Below, piece after piece: positions 1 to 5,358 of a stretch of DNA of 7,322 nt. Source of the stretch: Acidobacteriota bacterium (GTDB lineage Bacteria; Acidobacteriota; Blastocatellia; Pyrinomonadales; Pyrinomonadaceae); NCBI GenBank assembly GCA_029777145.1, contig JAKOSS010000760.1, positions 1 to 7,322 of the forward strand. The letters are read 5' to 3'. The notes below the pieces were generated by a model that saw nothing but the letters and a program-made list of their open reading frames with translations, was not told the DNA's origin and made no database searches. Position 1 is the first letter of the stretch. The number at the start of each line of letters is the position of its first letter. A program made the position numbers and the translations under genes.

Positions 1-893
1 CGCCGGGACTCTTCTGGGGCATGAAGACCCACATCTCTGTCGTCGAATACTGGCGATGGTGGGTCGTCCATCTTTGGGTTGAAGGATTTTTCGAGGTCTT
101 CGCGACGGTCGTCATCGCATTCCTGTTCGCGCGGCTCGGTGTGATCAATCCCGAATCGGCGGCGCGTGCGTCGCTCCTGACCGGCGCGATCTATCTCAGC
201 GGCGGCATCATTGGAACGCTCCATCATCTGTATTTCGCCGGTACTCCGACGGCCGCTCTGGCGTTCGGCGCGGTCTTCTCGGCGCTTGAGATCGTCCCGC
301 TTACGCTCGTCGGGTTCGAGGCCTGGGAGAACATTCACCGGTCGCGGGCGAGAAACTGGCTGCGCCAATACAAATGGGTGATCTGGTTCTTTATCGCGGT
401 CGCGTTCTGGAATCTTGTCGGGGCCGGGATCTTCGGGTTCATGATCAACCCGCCGATCGCGCTCTATTACATGCAGGGCCTGAACACGACCGCGGTCCAC
501 GGGCACGGCGCGCTCTACGGCGTGTACGGCACGCTCGGACTGGCGCTGACGCTGTTTTGCCTGCGGGCGATGGATCCGGAACGGACGTGGAACGAAAAGC
601 TGATCAAGTTCGCATTTTGGGCGATCAACGCCGGGCTCCTGATGATGATGGTCCTGAGCCTGCTGCCGATCGGCTTGATGCAAACGGTCGAGTCAGTCTC
701 GCACGGCTACTGGTCGGCACGTTCGGCCGAATTCATGCAGACGGACGTCATGCAGTTCTTCCGCTGGATGCGTGTCTTGGGCGACACGGTCTTCGCGATC
801 GGCGCCTTCGCATTCGTTTGGTTCACGCTCGGGCTGATCCTCACGAAAGGGAAAAAGGAAGCGGTTCCGGCAGGTGAACTTGTCGAAGCGTAA
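1..893 (+). CDS. norB: Quinol-dependent nitric oxide reductase (qNOR), C-terminal part; 5' end outside window
   Basis: This membrane enzyme of the haem-copper oxidase superfamily reduces two NO to N2O with electrons from quinol. The reading frame is already open at base 3 (Pro-Gly-Leu-Phe-Trp-Gly before the first Met at 21), so the N-terminal part is missing and that Met is internal. Numbering from it, the expected metal ligands are present. His17 and Glu21 (in HLWVEGFFE) and His68-His69 fit the non-haem FeB site. Glu90 (SALEIVPL) fits the conserved active-site glutamate. His160 and His162 (VHGHG) fit the haem b3 and low-spin haem b ligands. The spacings (51 residues between the FeB histidines, 73 to Glu90) match cytochrome-dependent NorB. 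The EYWRWWVVHLWVEGFFEVFA stretch is typical of the single-chain quinol type. At least six hydrophobic segments are visible, with a short charged tail. A hairpin terminator follows, and a Crp/Fnr regulator faces the gene. The family call is very secure; the symbol norB is used for both subtypes, and norZ is a synonym for qNOR. Confidence 0.96.
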   Translation, partial: PGLFWGMKTHISVVEYWRWWVVHLWVEGFFEVFATVVIAFLFARLGVINPESAARASLLTGAIYLSGGIIGTLHHLYFAGTPTAALAFGAVFSALEIVPLTLVGFEAWENIHRSRARNWLRQYKWVIWFFIAVAFWNLVGAGIFGFMINPPIALYYMQGLNTTAVHGHGALYGVYGTLGLALTLFCLRAMDPERTWNEKLIKFAFWAINAGLLMMMVLSLLPIGLMQTVESVSHGYWSARSAEFMQTDVMQFFRWMRVLGDTVFAIGAFAFVWFTLGLILTKGKKEAVPAGELVEA

Positions 894-920
894 ATCAAAC
901 CAGGACTGTAAGATACTGAC

Positions 921-952
921 GGCGCGGGATCAATTGGTTCCGCGCCCTCTTT
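921..952 (+). terminator. Rho-independent terminator of the nitric oxide reductase gene
   Basis: A GC-rich perfect 7 bp stem, GGCGCGG (921-927) with CCGCGCC (940-946), is followed by CTCTTT. The stem can be extended by a G-U and an A-U pair. It lies 28 bases past the reductase stop codon, in the right place and orientation. The T-run is short, so termination may be partial. Confidence 0.7.
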
Positions 953-978
953 GCGTTCCGCGCCTTGCAGAGCCACAT

Positions 979-1216
979 TGCAGAAACGCATTGCAGAAAC
1001 GCGCACGAAGTAAGCGTGCCCGCTCGCCGTGGCGAGCGCGTCAACGCTAATGGAACGAACCACTGCAGAAACGCATTGCAGAAACGCGCACGAAGTAAGC
1101 GTGCCCGCTCGCCGTGGCGAGCGCATCAACGCTAATGGAACGAACCACTGCAGAGACGCATTGCAGAAACGCGCACGAACTTAGCGTTCCCGCTCGCCGT
1201 GGCGAGCGCATCAACG
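979..1216. repeat. 85 bp tandem repeat, 2.8 copies, each with a REP-like palindrome
   Basis: Three head-to-tail copies start at 979, 1064 and 1149. Copies 1 and 2 differ at one base (1040 G versus 1125 A). Copy 3 stops matching after 1216 (68 bp) and differs from copy 2 at four positions (1155, 1180, 1182, 1188). Each copy opens with a 13 bp sub-repeat (TGCAGAAACGCAT then TGCAGAAACGCGC). Each also contains a perfect palindrome, CGCTCGCC-GT-GGCGAGCG, at 1021-1038, 1106-1123 and 1191-1208. The array fills most of the gap between the convergent reductase and Crp/Fnr genes. Open frames across it on the minus strand are a by-product: 85 is not a multiple of three, so the copies are read in different frames. 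It looks like a dispersed intergenic element of REP or small non-autonomous type; no transposase is nearby. Confidence 0.93.
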
Positions 1217-1311
1217 TCGAAATCATCGATCAGCGGGCGCGGAGCGCCTCTTCCTGACCTGCGAATGGAATGATTGTGTTGGACAATGCCGAAGCGGTCA
1301 GTCCCCGACCA

Positions 1312-1350
1312 CAAATCCAAAATCAAACATCGAAAATCCAAAATTGGAAT
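1312..1350 (-). repeat. AT-rich GATTTTGG-type low-complexity tract abutting a stop codon
   Basis: Read on the minus strand, directly after the regulator's stop codon, this is a run of near-repeated TTTTGGATTT / TTTTCGAT / TTTGATTTTGG units. It stands out sharply from the GC-rich surroundings. A degenerate relative follows the stop of the metallo-hydrolase gene at 5750-5806, in the same orientation relative to its gene. No stable hairpin with a T-run is obvious, so I do not call it a terminator. It is probably a dispersed 3'-flanking repeat. Confidence 0.6.
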
Positions 1351-1992
1351 TCAGTCGATGAAGCGTTTGAGTGCAGCGATGTCGTCCACAAAGATCTTGC
1401 CGTGGACGATCCTCACGATTTTTTTGTCGGCGAGCTTGCGGGTCGCGCGGATAGTCGTTTCGGTCGTCAGCCCGGCCATTTCGGCGATGTCCTGACGGCG
1501 AAGCGAGATCTTTGTCGGGCCGCCGGTTCCGTCTTCTTTTGTCGCCAGACGCAGCAGCACATTGGCAACGCGGTGTTCCGGCGACGCCGTCGCCAGATTC
1601 TTGATGACGGAGGTCTTCTCGCGGAGCATTCCGCACATCCAGTTGATGACCGCGAACGAGAATTCCTGATGTTCCTTCGTGAATTTCAAAAATTCGTCGC
1701 GGGCGACAAGCAGAAGTCTCGATTCTTCCATCGCGACGGCCGTCGCCGGGTACGGACCGCCGTCGAAAACCGGCGGCACGGCAAACATCTGGCCGGCTGA
1801 GAATATGCCGATGATGATCTCTTTTCCGACCTCCGGATAACGCACCATTTTGACCTTGCCGTCGAGCACGACCGGGAGATTCACGGCCTCGTCGCCCTCG
1901 GCGAAGATCTCTTCGCCGGTTCCGTAGTCGCGGATGCGCCCGCGGCGTTTCAACTCATCGAGAAATGCCCCGTTATTGACATCAAGTTTCAT
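1351..1992 (-). CDS. Crp/Fnr-family transcriptional regulator
   Basis: This 213-residue protein has the usual length and plan of a Crp/Fnr dimeric regulator. Residues about 15-115 form the cyclic-nucleotide-binding-like beta-roll, about 115-150 the dimer helix, and about 165-193 the winged helix-turn-helix (RRQDIAEMAGLTTETTIRAT). In the recognition helix, Glu178 and Arg182 keep the Glu-x3-Arg spacing that contacts DNA in Crp and Fnr, while the residue matching Crp Arg180 is Thr177. The phosphate-binding pocket of Crp (Gly-Glu and Arg-Ser) is not conserved: Gly67 is followed by Gln68, and Pro-Ala-Thr occurs where Arg-Ser is expected, so cAMP is unlikely to be the ligand. Only one Cys (Cys120) is present, so no Fnr-type N-terminal iron-sulfur cluster. 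It converges on the nitric oxide reductase gene, which suggests a nitric oxide or redox role like DNR/NnrR, but this is inferred from context. The ATG at 1992 has no strong ribosome-binding site. A Crp/Fnr-type palindrome lies 7 bases upstream of it, suggesting autoregulation. Confidence 0.93.
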   Translation of the reverse strand: MKLDVNNGAFLDELKRRGRIRDYGTGEEIFAEGDEAVNLPVVLDGKVKMVRYPEVGKEIIIGIFSAGQMFAVPPVFDGGPYPATAVAMEESRLLLVARDEFLKFTKEHQEFSFAVINWMCGMLREKTSVIKNLATASPEHRVANVLLRLATKEDGTGGPTKISLRRQDIAEMAGLTTETTIRATRKLADKKIVRIVHGKIFVDDIAALKRFID

Positions 1993-1999
1993 CGGAAAA

Positions 2000-2015
2000 T
2001 GTAATTTATATCACA
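2000..2015. promoter_or_regulatory. Putative Crp/Fnr-family operator in the divergent promoter region
   Basis: The 16 bp sequence TGTAATTTATATCACA is a near-perfect palindrome, TGTRA-N6-TCACA. It matches the Crp consensus TGTGA-N6-TCACA at 9 of 10 half-site positions. It lies between the Crp/Fnr-family gene (-) and the DksA-like gene (+). Its centre, 2007.5, is about 40 bases upstream of the start expected from the extended -10 at 2032-2040, the position of a class II activator site. On the other strand it overlaps the region just before the regulator's start codon, which would favour autorepression. The site is seen directly; its use is inferred. Confidence 0.6.
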
Positions 2016-2031
2016 TTCACGATACTTATTT

Positions 2032-2040
2032 TGGTATAAG
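2032..2040 (+). promoter_or_regulatory. Extended -10 promoter element for the DksA-like gene
   Basis: TGGTATAAG fits an extended -10 element (TG-n-TATAAT, one mismatch in the hexamer) 24 bases before the ATG at 2065. No good -35 hexamer sits at the right spacing; the Crp/Fnr-type palindrome covers that region instead, as at activator-dependent promoters. Transcription would start near 2047-2048. GAGG at 2056-2059, five bases before the ATG, is the ribosome-binding site. Confidence 0.5.
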
Positions 2041-2064
2041 GTAGGAAAAAATCGCGAGGCGCTT

Positions 2065-2382
2065 ATGGACAATGTTGATCAGATCAGGACGAGGCTCGAG
2101 GAACGAAAAGCCCAACTATCGGAACTGCTCACCCGTGTCGAACGTCATGCCCGCCGGCAGTTCGACAAGAGTCTCGAGGAGCAGGCGATCCAACGCGAGA
2201 ACGAGGAAGTCTTCACGCATATCGACGATTCGTTGAACAAGGAACTGGCGCAGATCGAAGAGGCGATCGTCCGCATTGACCGCGGCATTTACGGCAAATG
2301 CGAGAATTGCGGCGAGGCGATCGCGCCGAAACGCCTCGAAGCCTTGCCGCACACTCATCTCTGCATCAACTGCGCCGCCTGA
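2065..2382 (+). CDS. DksA/TraR-family C4 zinc-finger protein
   Basis: This 105-residue protein has the build of the short DksA/TraR group, which binds the RNA polymerase secondary channel and modulates transcription initiation, often with ppGpp. A long helical hairpin (about 5-70, rich in Glu, Gln and Arg) leads into a zinc finger with Cys79, Cys82, Cys100 and Cys103 in the family spacing C-x2-C-x17-C-x2-C and the typical RLEALP linker. E. coli DksA is 151 residues, so this is a shortened form. The acidic tip DxxDxA of DksA is only partly kept: the best match is Ser36-Leu-Glu-Glu39-Gln-Ala41, with the first Asp absent, though Asp34 is close by. It has its own extended -10, GAGG ribosome-binding site and upstream Crp/Fnr-type site, and is transcribed away from the regulator gene. 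The family is secure; the exact role (DksA-like stress regulator or another TraR-type factor) is open. Confidence 0.92.
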   Translation: MDNVDQIRTRLEERKAQLSELLTRVERHARRQFDKSLEEQAIQRENEEVFTHIDDSLNKELAQIEEAIVRIDRGIYGKCENCGEAIAPKRLEALPHTHLCINCAA

Positions 2383-2392
2383 ACGCGATAGT

Positions 2393-2463
2393 CGCCGCGA
2401 ATTGCACGAATCACCCGAATCAAACAGAAGAAAGATTCGTGAGAATCCGTGTAATCCGCGGCG
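2393..2463. repeat. Long imperfect inverted repeat between convergent genes (dispersed element, copy 1)
   Basis: Left arm 2393-2421 (begins CGCCGCGAATTGCACGAAT) pairs with right arm 2434-2463 (ends GTAATCCGCGGCG) around a 12-base A-rich loop. Each arm is about 30 bases with a few mismatches. It occupies most of the 91 bp between the DksA-like stop and the stop of the rhodanese gene on the opposite strand, so it could act as a two-way transcription barrier. No T-run follows on either strand. A related element lies at 5655-5718: 19 of 22 bases match in the right core (2444-2465 versus 5697-5718) and 14 of 17 in the left core (2396-2412 versus 5659-5675). Confidence 0.8.
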
Positions 2464-2473
2464 AAAAATGTTT

Positions 2474-4192
2474 CTACTTCGAGCCGGTTTCGATCGGCAA
2501 CTCCGCAACCGTCGCATATTCTGCCCACGATCCCTCATAAAGCCGCACTTTCGGGAATCCGAAGACGTGTTTCAGCAAAACGTATTCGAGGCTCGCCTCG
2601 CGGCTCGTTCCGCAATAGACGACGATGTCGTCGTCTTTTGTCAGCCCGGCCGACTCAACGATCTTGCGGACATTCATGAACGCGCCCAGCCGGTGCGGGT
2701 TCTTCTCGTCCATCAACGTTTTCCACGGGATGCTGATCGCGCCCGGAATATGGCCGTTGCGGACCCAGACGTTCGCTTCGCCGGTGTAATTCTCGGTCGG
2801 CCGCGCGTCGACGAATTTCACTTTTCCGGTTCCGACCAGTGATTTGACGTCGTCGAGCGAAACGCGGATCGTCCGGTTGTCCCACGCGTCGAAACTCGTC
2901 GCCGCGTCGTACTTCGGATACTCCTTGACGACCGCGTTCTTTTCTTTCCACGCTTCGAGTCCGCCGTCGAGGATCGCGACCTGTTTCATTCCCAGCCGTT
3001 CGAGAATATATGCCGTCATCGTCGCGCCGAGCACTCCCGCGCCGTCCGAATAGATCACGACGCGATCGTCCTTCTTGATCCCGGCGTTCAACAGGATCCG
3101 GCTCGTCAGGAACGGATCGAGATACTGCGTCGGCATTCCGCCTTTCGGTGCGCGAAGCGCCGCGTCGGCAAGGTGCACGGCGTTCGGAATGTGATCCATG
3201 AAATAGTCGTAAACGTTGTTGCGGGCGTCGATGATGCGCAGGTTCGCGTCGTTCGTCCGCGAGGCCAGCCAGTCGGGCGAGACGAACTGGATAACCGTCG
3301 CGCGCGTGTCCTTTTTCGGGTCGTCGACCGGAAGATCGTCGCGTTCGGCCCATTCTTCGAACGATCCGTCGTAGAGTTTCGCCTTGAATCCGGCCGAGCG
3401 CGCCGCGAAGTAGACGAGCGACGCCTGCTGGCCGACATGGCAGTAACTCACGACCGTGTCGCCATTATCGACGTTCGCGTCGGCGAAGATCTTCTTGATC
3501 TCTTCCGGGGTCTTGATCGAACCGTCTTCGTTGACGAGGCTCGTGAAGGGAACGCTTTTCGCGCCCTTGATATGCCCGCCGCGCGGTCGGAATCCGACCG
3601 ACGTTCCGTCGTAATAGTTCGTCGTCCGGGCGTCGACGACCGAGATCGACGAATTGTCGAGCTGGGTCTTCAGCCAATCCGCTTCGGCAACGACGTCCGG
3701 CCGTGGGTTGATCCGCAGAGTTCCCGCGACCGGCGCCGGAACATCCGTCGTCGTCGCTTTTCCGAGTTTCGTCCAGGTCTTCATGCCGCCGTTCAGGATC
3801 GACGTCTGTCCGGCGAGGCCGAGATAGTCGAGCGTGAAATAGACGCGCGTTGTCGGCGTGATCCAATCATTGCCGTAGTAGATGACGATCCGCGAATTTG
3901 TTGAAACGCCGAATTTTTCGAATGTTTTCTGCAGCGACTCCGGAGGCGGAAGCTCGGTCGAGATCTTGTCGTTGTCGCGGCTGATCGAAATGTCGCGGAG
4001 CGCGATGTAGCGCGCGCCGGGAATATGCCCCTTGTCGTATTCGGCCTTGTCGCCGACGTGAAAGAGCACGAGATTCGGATCCGAAATGTTCGCGGCGAGC
4101 CACTCGGCCGAGACCAGCAGCGGGGCGTCCTTTGCCGTCGCGGTCACGGCCGCGAAGAGAAAAATTGCGAAAATGATGGCTAACTTCTTCAT
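2474..4192 (-). CDS. Exported sulfurtransferase with four rhodanese domains (two duplicated TST modules)
   Basis: The 572-residue product begins with a signal peptide (MKKLAIIFAIFLFAAVTATA), so it should act in the periplasm or cell envelope. Four rhodanese domains follow: about 26-146, 165-290, 303-422 and 442-567. Domains 2 and 4 have a catalytic cysteine, Cys251 (YCHVGQQAS) and Cys527 (YCGTSREAS). In domains 1 and 3 the equivalent residue is Tyr106 (IYYGND) and Ser382 (IYSDGA). This is the inactive-active pairing of two-domain thiosulfate:cyanide sulfurtransferases, present twice. Both pairs of equivalent positions are exactly 276 residues apart, pointing to a whole-gene tandem duplication with fusion. 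Such enzymes move sulfane sulfur from thiosulfate or 3-mercaptopyruvate to thiophilic acceptors; the actual substrate cannot be told. The ATG at 4192 is chosen because AAAAGGAG sits six bases before it and the signal peptide starts there. An in-frame upstream ATG at 4222 would add 10 residues ahead of the signal peptide and is less likely. Confidence 0.94.
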   Translation of the reverse strand: MKKLAIIFAIFLFAAVTATAKDAPLLVSAEWLAANISDPNLVLFHVGDKAEYDKGHIPGARYIALRDISISRDNDKISTELPPPESLQKTFEKFGVSTNSRIVIYYGNDWITPTTRVYFTLDYLGLAGQTSILNGGMKTWTKLGKATTTDVPAPVAGTLRINPRPDVVAEADWLKTQLDNSSISVVDARTTNYYDGTSVGFRPRGGHIKGAKSVPFTSLVNEDGSIKTPEEIKKIFADANVDNGDTVVSYCHVGQQASLVYFAARSAGFKAKLYDGSFEEWAERDDLPVDDPKKDTRATVIQFVSPDWLASRTNDANLRIIDARNNVYDYFMDHIPNAVHLADAALRAPKGGMPTQYLDPFLTSRILLNAGIKKDDRVVIYSDGAGVLGATMTAYILERLGMKQVAILDGGLEAWKEKNAVVKEYPKYDAATSFDAWDNRTIRVSLDDVKSLVGTGKVKFVDARPTENYTGEANVWVRNGHIPGAISIPWKTLMDEKNPHRLGAFMNVRKIVESAGLTKDDDIVVYCGTSREASLEYVLLKHVFGFPKVRLYEGSWAEYATVAELPIETGSK

Positions 4193-4198
4193 TATCAA

Positions 4199-4206
4199 CT
4201 CCTTTT
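4199..4206 (-). promoter_or_regulatory. Ribosome-binding site fixing the start of the rhodanese gene
   Basis: On the minus strand AAAAGGAG lies six bases before the ATG at 4192, a strong Shine-Dalgarno sequence at standard spacing. It falls inside the longer frame starting at 4222 and so decides in favour of the internal ATG. Confidence 0.8.
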
Positions 4207-4488
4207 CAAAGAATAAACTCAAACTACGCGATAGCGATCGGGGTCCTCGAATATTGCAAAACCGAGTTATCCGTCAAGCGGTGGCTCCGATCGCTTCTTT
4301 CGCGTCAATCGGCGAAGATTCGCGGGAAAATCTGCAAACCGCAGGCGGTCGCGCGCGCCGCACCGATCTATGATTCCGTCATCATAATCGCGGCCGCAGC
4401 CGATTTCTTGAACAAATCAAAGGTCGCCAAAACTTTTCTCGCCCGGTTCACGTAACAGCCCCGTCCTGTCCTGAACACATTCCAGATC
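4207..4488. other. Divergent intergenic region between the rhodanese and AraC-family genes
   Basis: About 280 bases without a supported gene must hold the promoters for the rhodanese gene (-) and the AraC-family gene (+). I see no convincing -35/-10 pair, no Crp/Fnr-type palindrome, no dispersed repeat and no RNA gene. Small open frames here have no ribosome-binding site or family resemblance. AraC-type operators are usually degenerate direct repeats and cannot be assigned by eye. Confidence 0.5.
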
Positions 4489-5298
4489 ATGTCCAGAAAT
4501 CTGAAATCAGGCGAATTCTTCGGCAACGTGCCCGGAAAACGCGCGACGAACGCTCTGACGTTATCGGAGATCGTTCATTCGGGACGGGTCGATCTTCCGG
4601 CGCATGAACACGAATCGGCATCGTTCACGCTTTTGCTGGCGGGAAGTTATTCGGAGTCGTTCGGCGCGCGGAATTTCGACTACCGGCCTTCAACTGTCTG
4701 GTGGCATCCGCCCGGTTTCTTGCACAAGGACGAGGTCGGACGCGGCGGCGGGCGATTCTTCACTGTCGAGATCGAGGCGTCAAAGCTGCCGGGATTCACC
4801 GGCATCGAGAAGATTCCGTCGGTTTTCAACGAACGCGCTTCGCGATTGTCGATCCTCGCGCAGCGTTTGTACGGAGAACTCCACGCCTGGACGGATCTTT
4901 CCGCGCTGACGGCCGAGGCTCTGACGCTCGAAATGCTCGCGGTCACCGTTGATGAAGATCCGCGTGACACAACTCCGCCGACGTGGCTGCGGCGCGTTTT
5001 CGAGCGGATCAGCGATGCCGTTCTCGAACCCGTTTCGGTTGCGGAGCTGGCCGCTGAGGCCGACGTCCATCCGGTTTATCTCGCGGCGGTTTTCAAGAGA
5101 TTCTTCAGGGAATCGATTGGGGAATTTGTTCAAAGACAGCGCGTCGAATTCTCGAAAAGGATGATCGCCCGGCGTAATCTTCGGTTGGTTCAGATCGCGG
5201 TCGACGCCGGTTTCTCGGACCAAAGTCACTTCAATCGAATCTTCAAGCGATACATCGGGGTCACCCCCGGAGAATATCGTCGGCGAGTCCTGCACTAG
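4489..5298 (+). CDS. AraC-family transcriptional regulator with N-terminal cupin-like domain
   Basis: The 269-residue protein has the usual AraC/XylS layout. The N-terminal part (about 25-100) looks like a cupin sensor, with PAHEHE at 37-42, a glycine turn (LLAGSYSE) and a WWHPPGFLHK strand. A helical linker follows. The C-terminal DNA-binding domain (about 165-267) contains two helix-turn-helix motifs: VSVAELAAEADVHPVYLAAV at 182-201, and the family signature at about 236-264 (IAVDAGFSDQSHFNRIFKRY then GVTPGEYR). It would bind DNA and respond to an unknown small molecule through the cupin pocket. The ATG at 4489 is a natural family start but has no clear ribosome-binding site. Likely targets are its own promoter, the divergent rhodanese gene or the EF-hand gene 60 bases downstream; none is shown by the sequence. 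Confidence 0.93.
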   Translation: MSRNLKSGEFFGNVPGKRATNALTLSEIVHSGRVDLPAHEHESASFTLLLAGSYSESFGARNFDYRPSTVWWHPPGFLHKDEVGRGGGRFFTVEIEASKLPGFTGIEKIPSVFNERASRLSILAQRLYGELHAWTDLSALTAEALTLEMLAVTVDEDPRDTTPPTWLRRVFERISDAVLEPVSVAELAAEADVHPVYLAAVFKRFFRESIGEFVQRQRVEFSKRMIARRNLRLVQIAVDAGFSDQSHFNRIFKRYIGVTPGEYRRRVLH

Positions 5299-5345
5299 TT
5301 CGTCCAAATGGCCGTGAGTTGCGTCAAAAGCAGTGAAGGGCAAAT

Positions 5346-5350
5346 GGAGG
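5346..5350 (+). promoter_or_regulatory. Ribosome-binding site fixing the start of the EF-hand gene
   Basis: GGAGG lies eight bases before the ATG at 5359, directly ahead of the signal peptide. In-frame ATGs at 5308 and 5344 lack such a site and would put hydrophilic residues before the signal peptide. Confidence 0.7.
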
Positions 5351-5358
5351 AAACTGCC

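Noticed and set aside
1003..1019. Compensatory change in a small stem of the 85 bp repeat (GCACG/CGTGC in copies 1-2; GAAC/GTTC at 1177-1189 in copy 3)
   Set aside because: The stems are 4-5 bp and in different register. The three clustered differences in copy 3 are too few to argue for selected RNA structure.
979..1216. CRISPR array
   Set aside because: The repeats are contiguous 85 bp units with no unique spacers between short repeats, and no cas gene is present.
1235..1251. Short hairpin GGCGC-GGA-GCGCC as a terminator for the Crp/Fnr gene
   Set aside because: The stem is only 5 bp, it lies about 100 bases past the stop codon, and the minus-strand sequence after it has no T-run.
707..1341. 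Two minus-strand open frames (about 140 and 69 codons) spanning the reductase 3' end and the tandem repeats
   Set aside because: The shared peptide comes from the 85 bp repeat read in different frames. One frame overlaps the conserved reductase C-terminus and its terminator. There is no family resemblance, so they are repeat-derived artefacts.
2073..2085. Fnr-like box TTGATCAGATCAG at the start of the DksA-like gene
   Set aside because: The half-sites are 3 bases apart instead of 4 and it lies inside the coding region, so it is most likely chance.
2276..2842. Plus-strand open frame running from the DksA-like gene into the rhodanese region
   Set aside because: It overlaps the zinc-finger codons in another frame, passes through the inverted repeat, and ends antisense to the strongly supported rhodanese gene.
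3173..3904. 243-codon open frame on the plus strand, antisense to the rhodanese gene
   Set aside because: It lies wholly inside the rhodanese coding region, is extremely Arg- and Asp/Val-rich, and shows no domain or ribosome-binding site. It is the usual shadow of a GC-rich gene.
4086..4373. Plus-strand 95-codon frame across the rhodanese start and the divergent gap
   Set aside because: Its first part is antisense to the signal peptide. It has no ribosome-binding site and no recognisable composition or motif.
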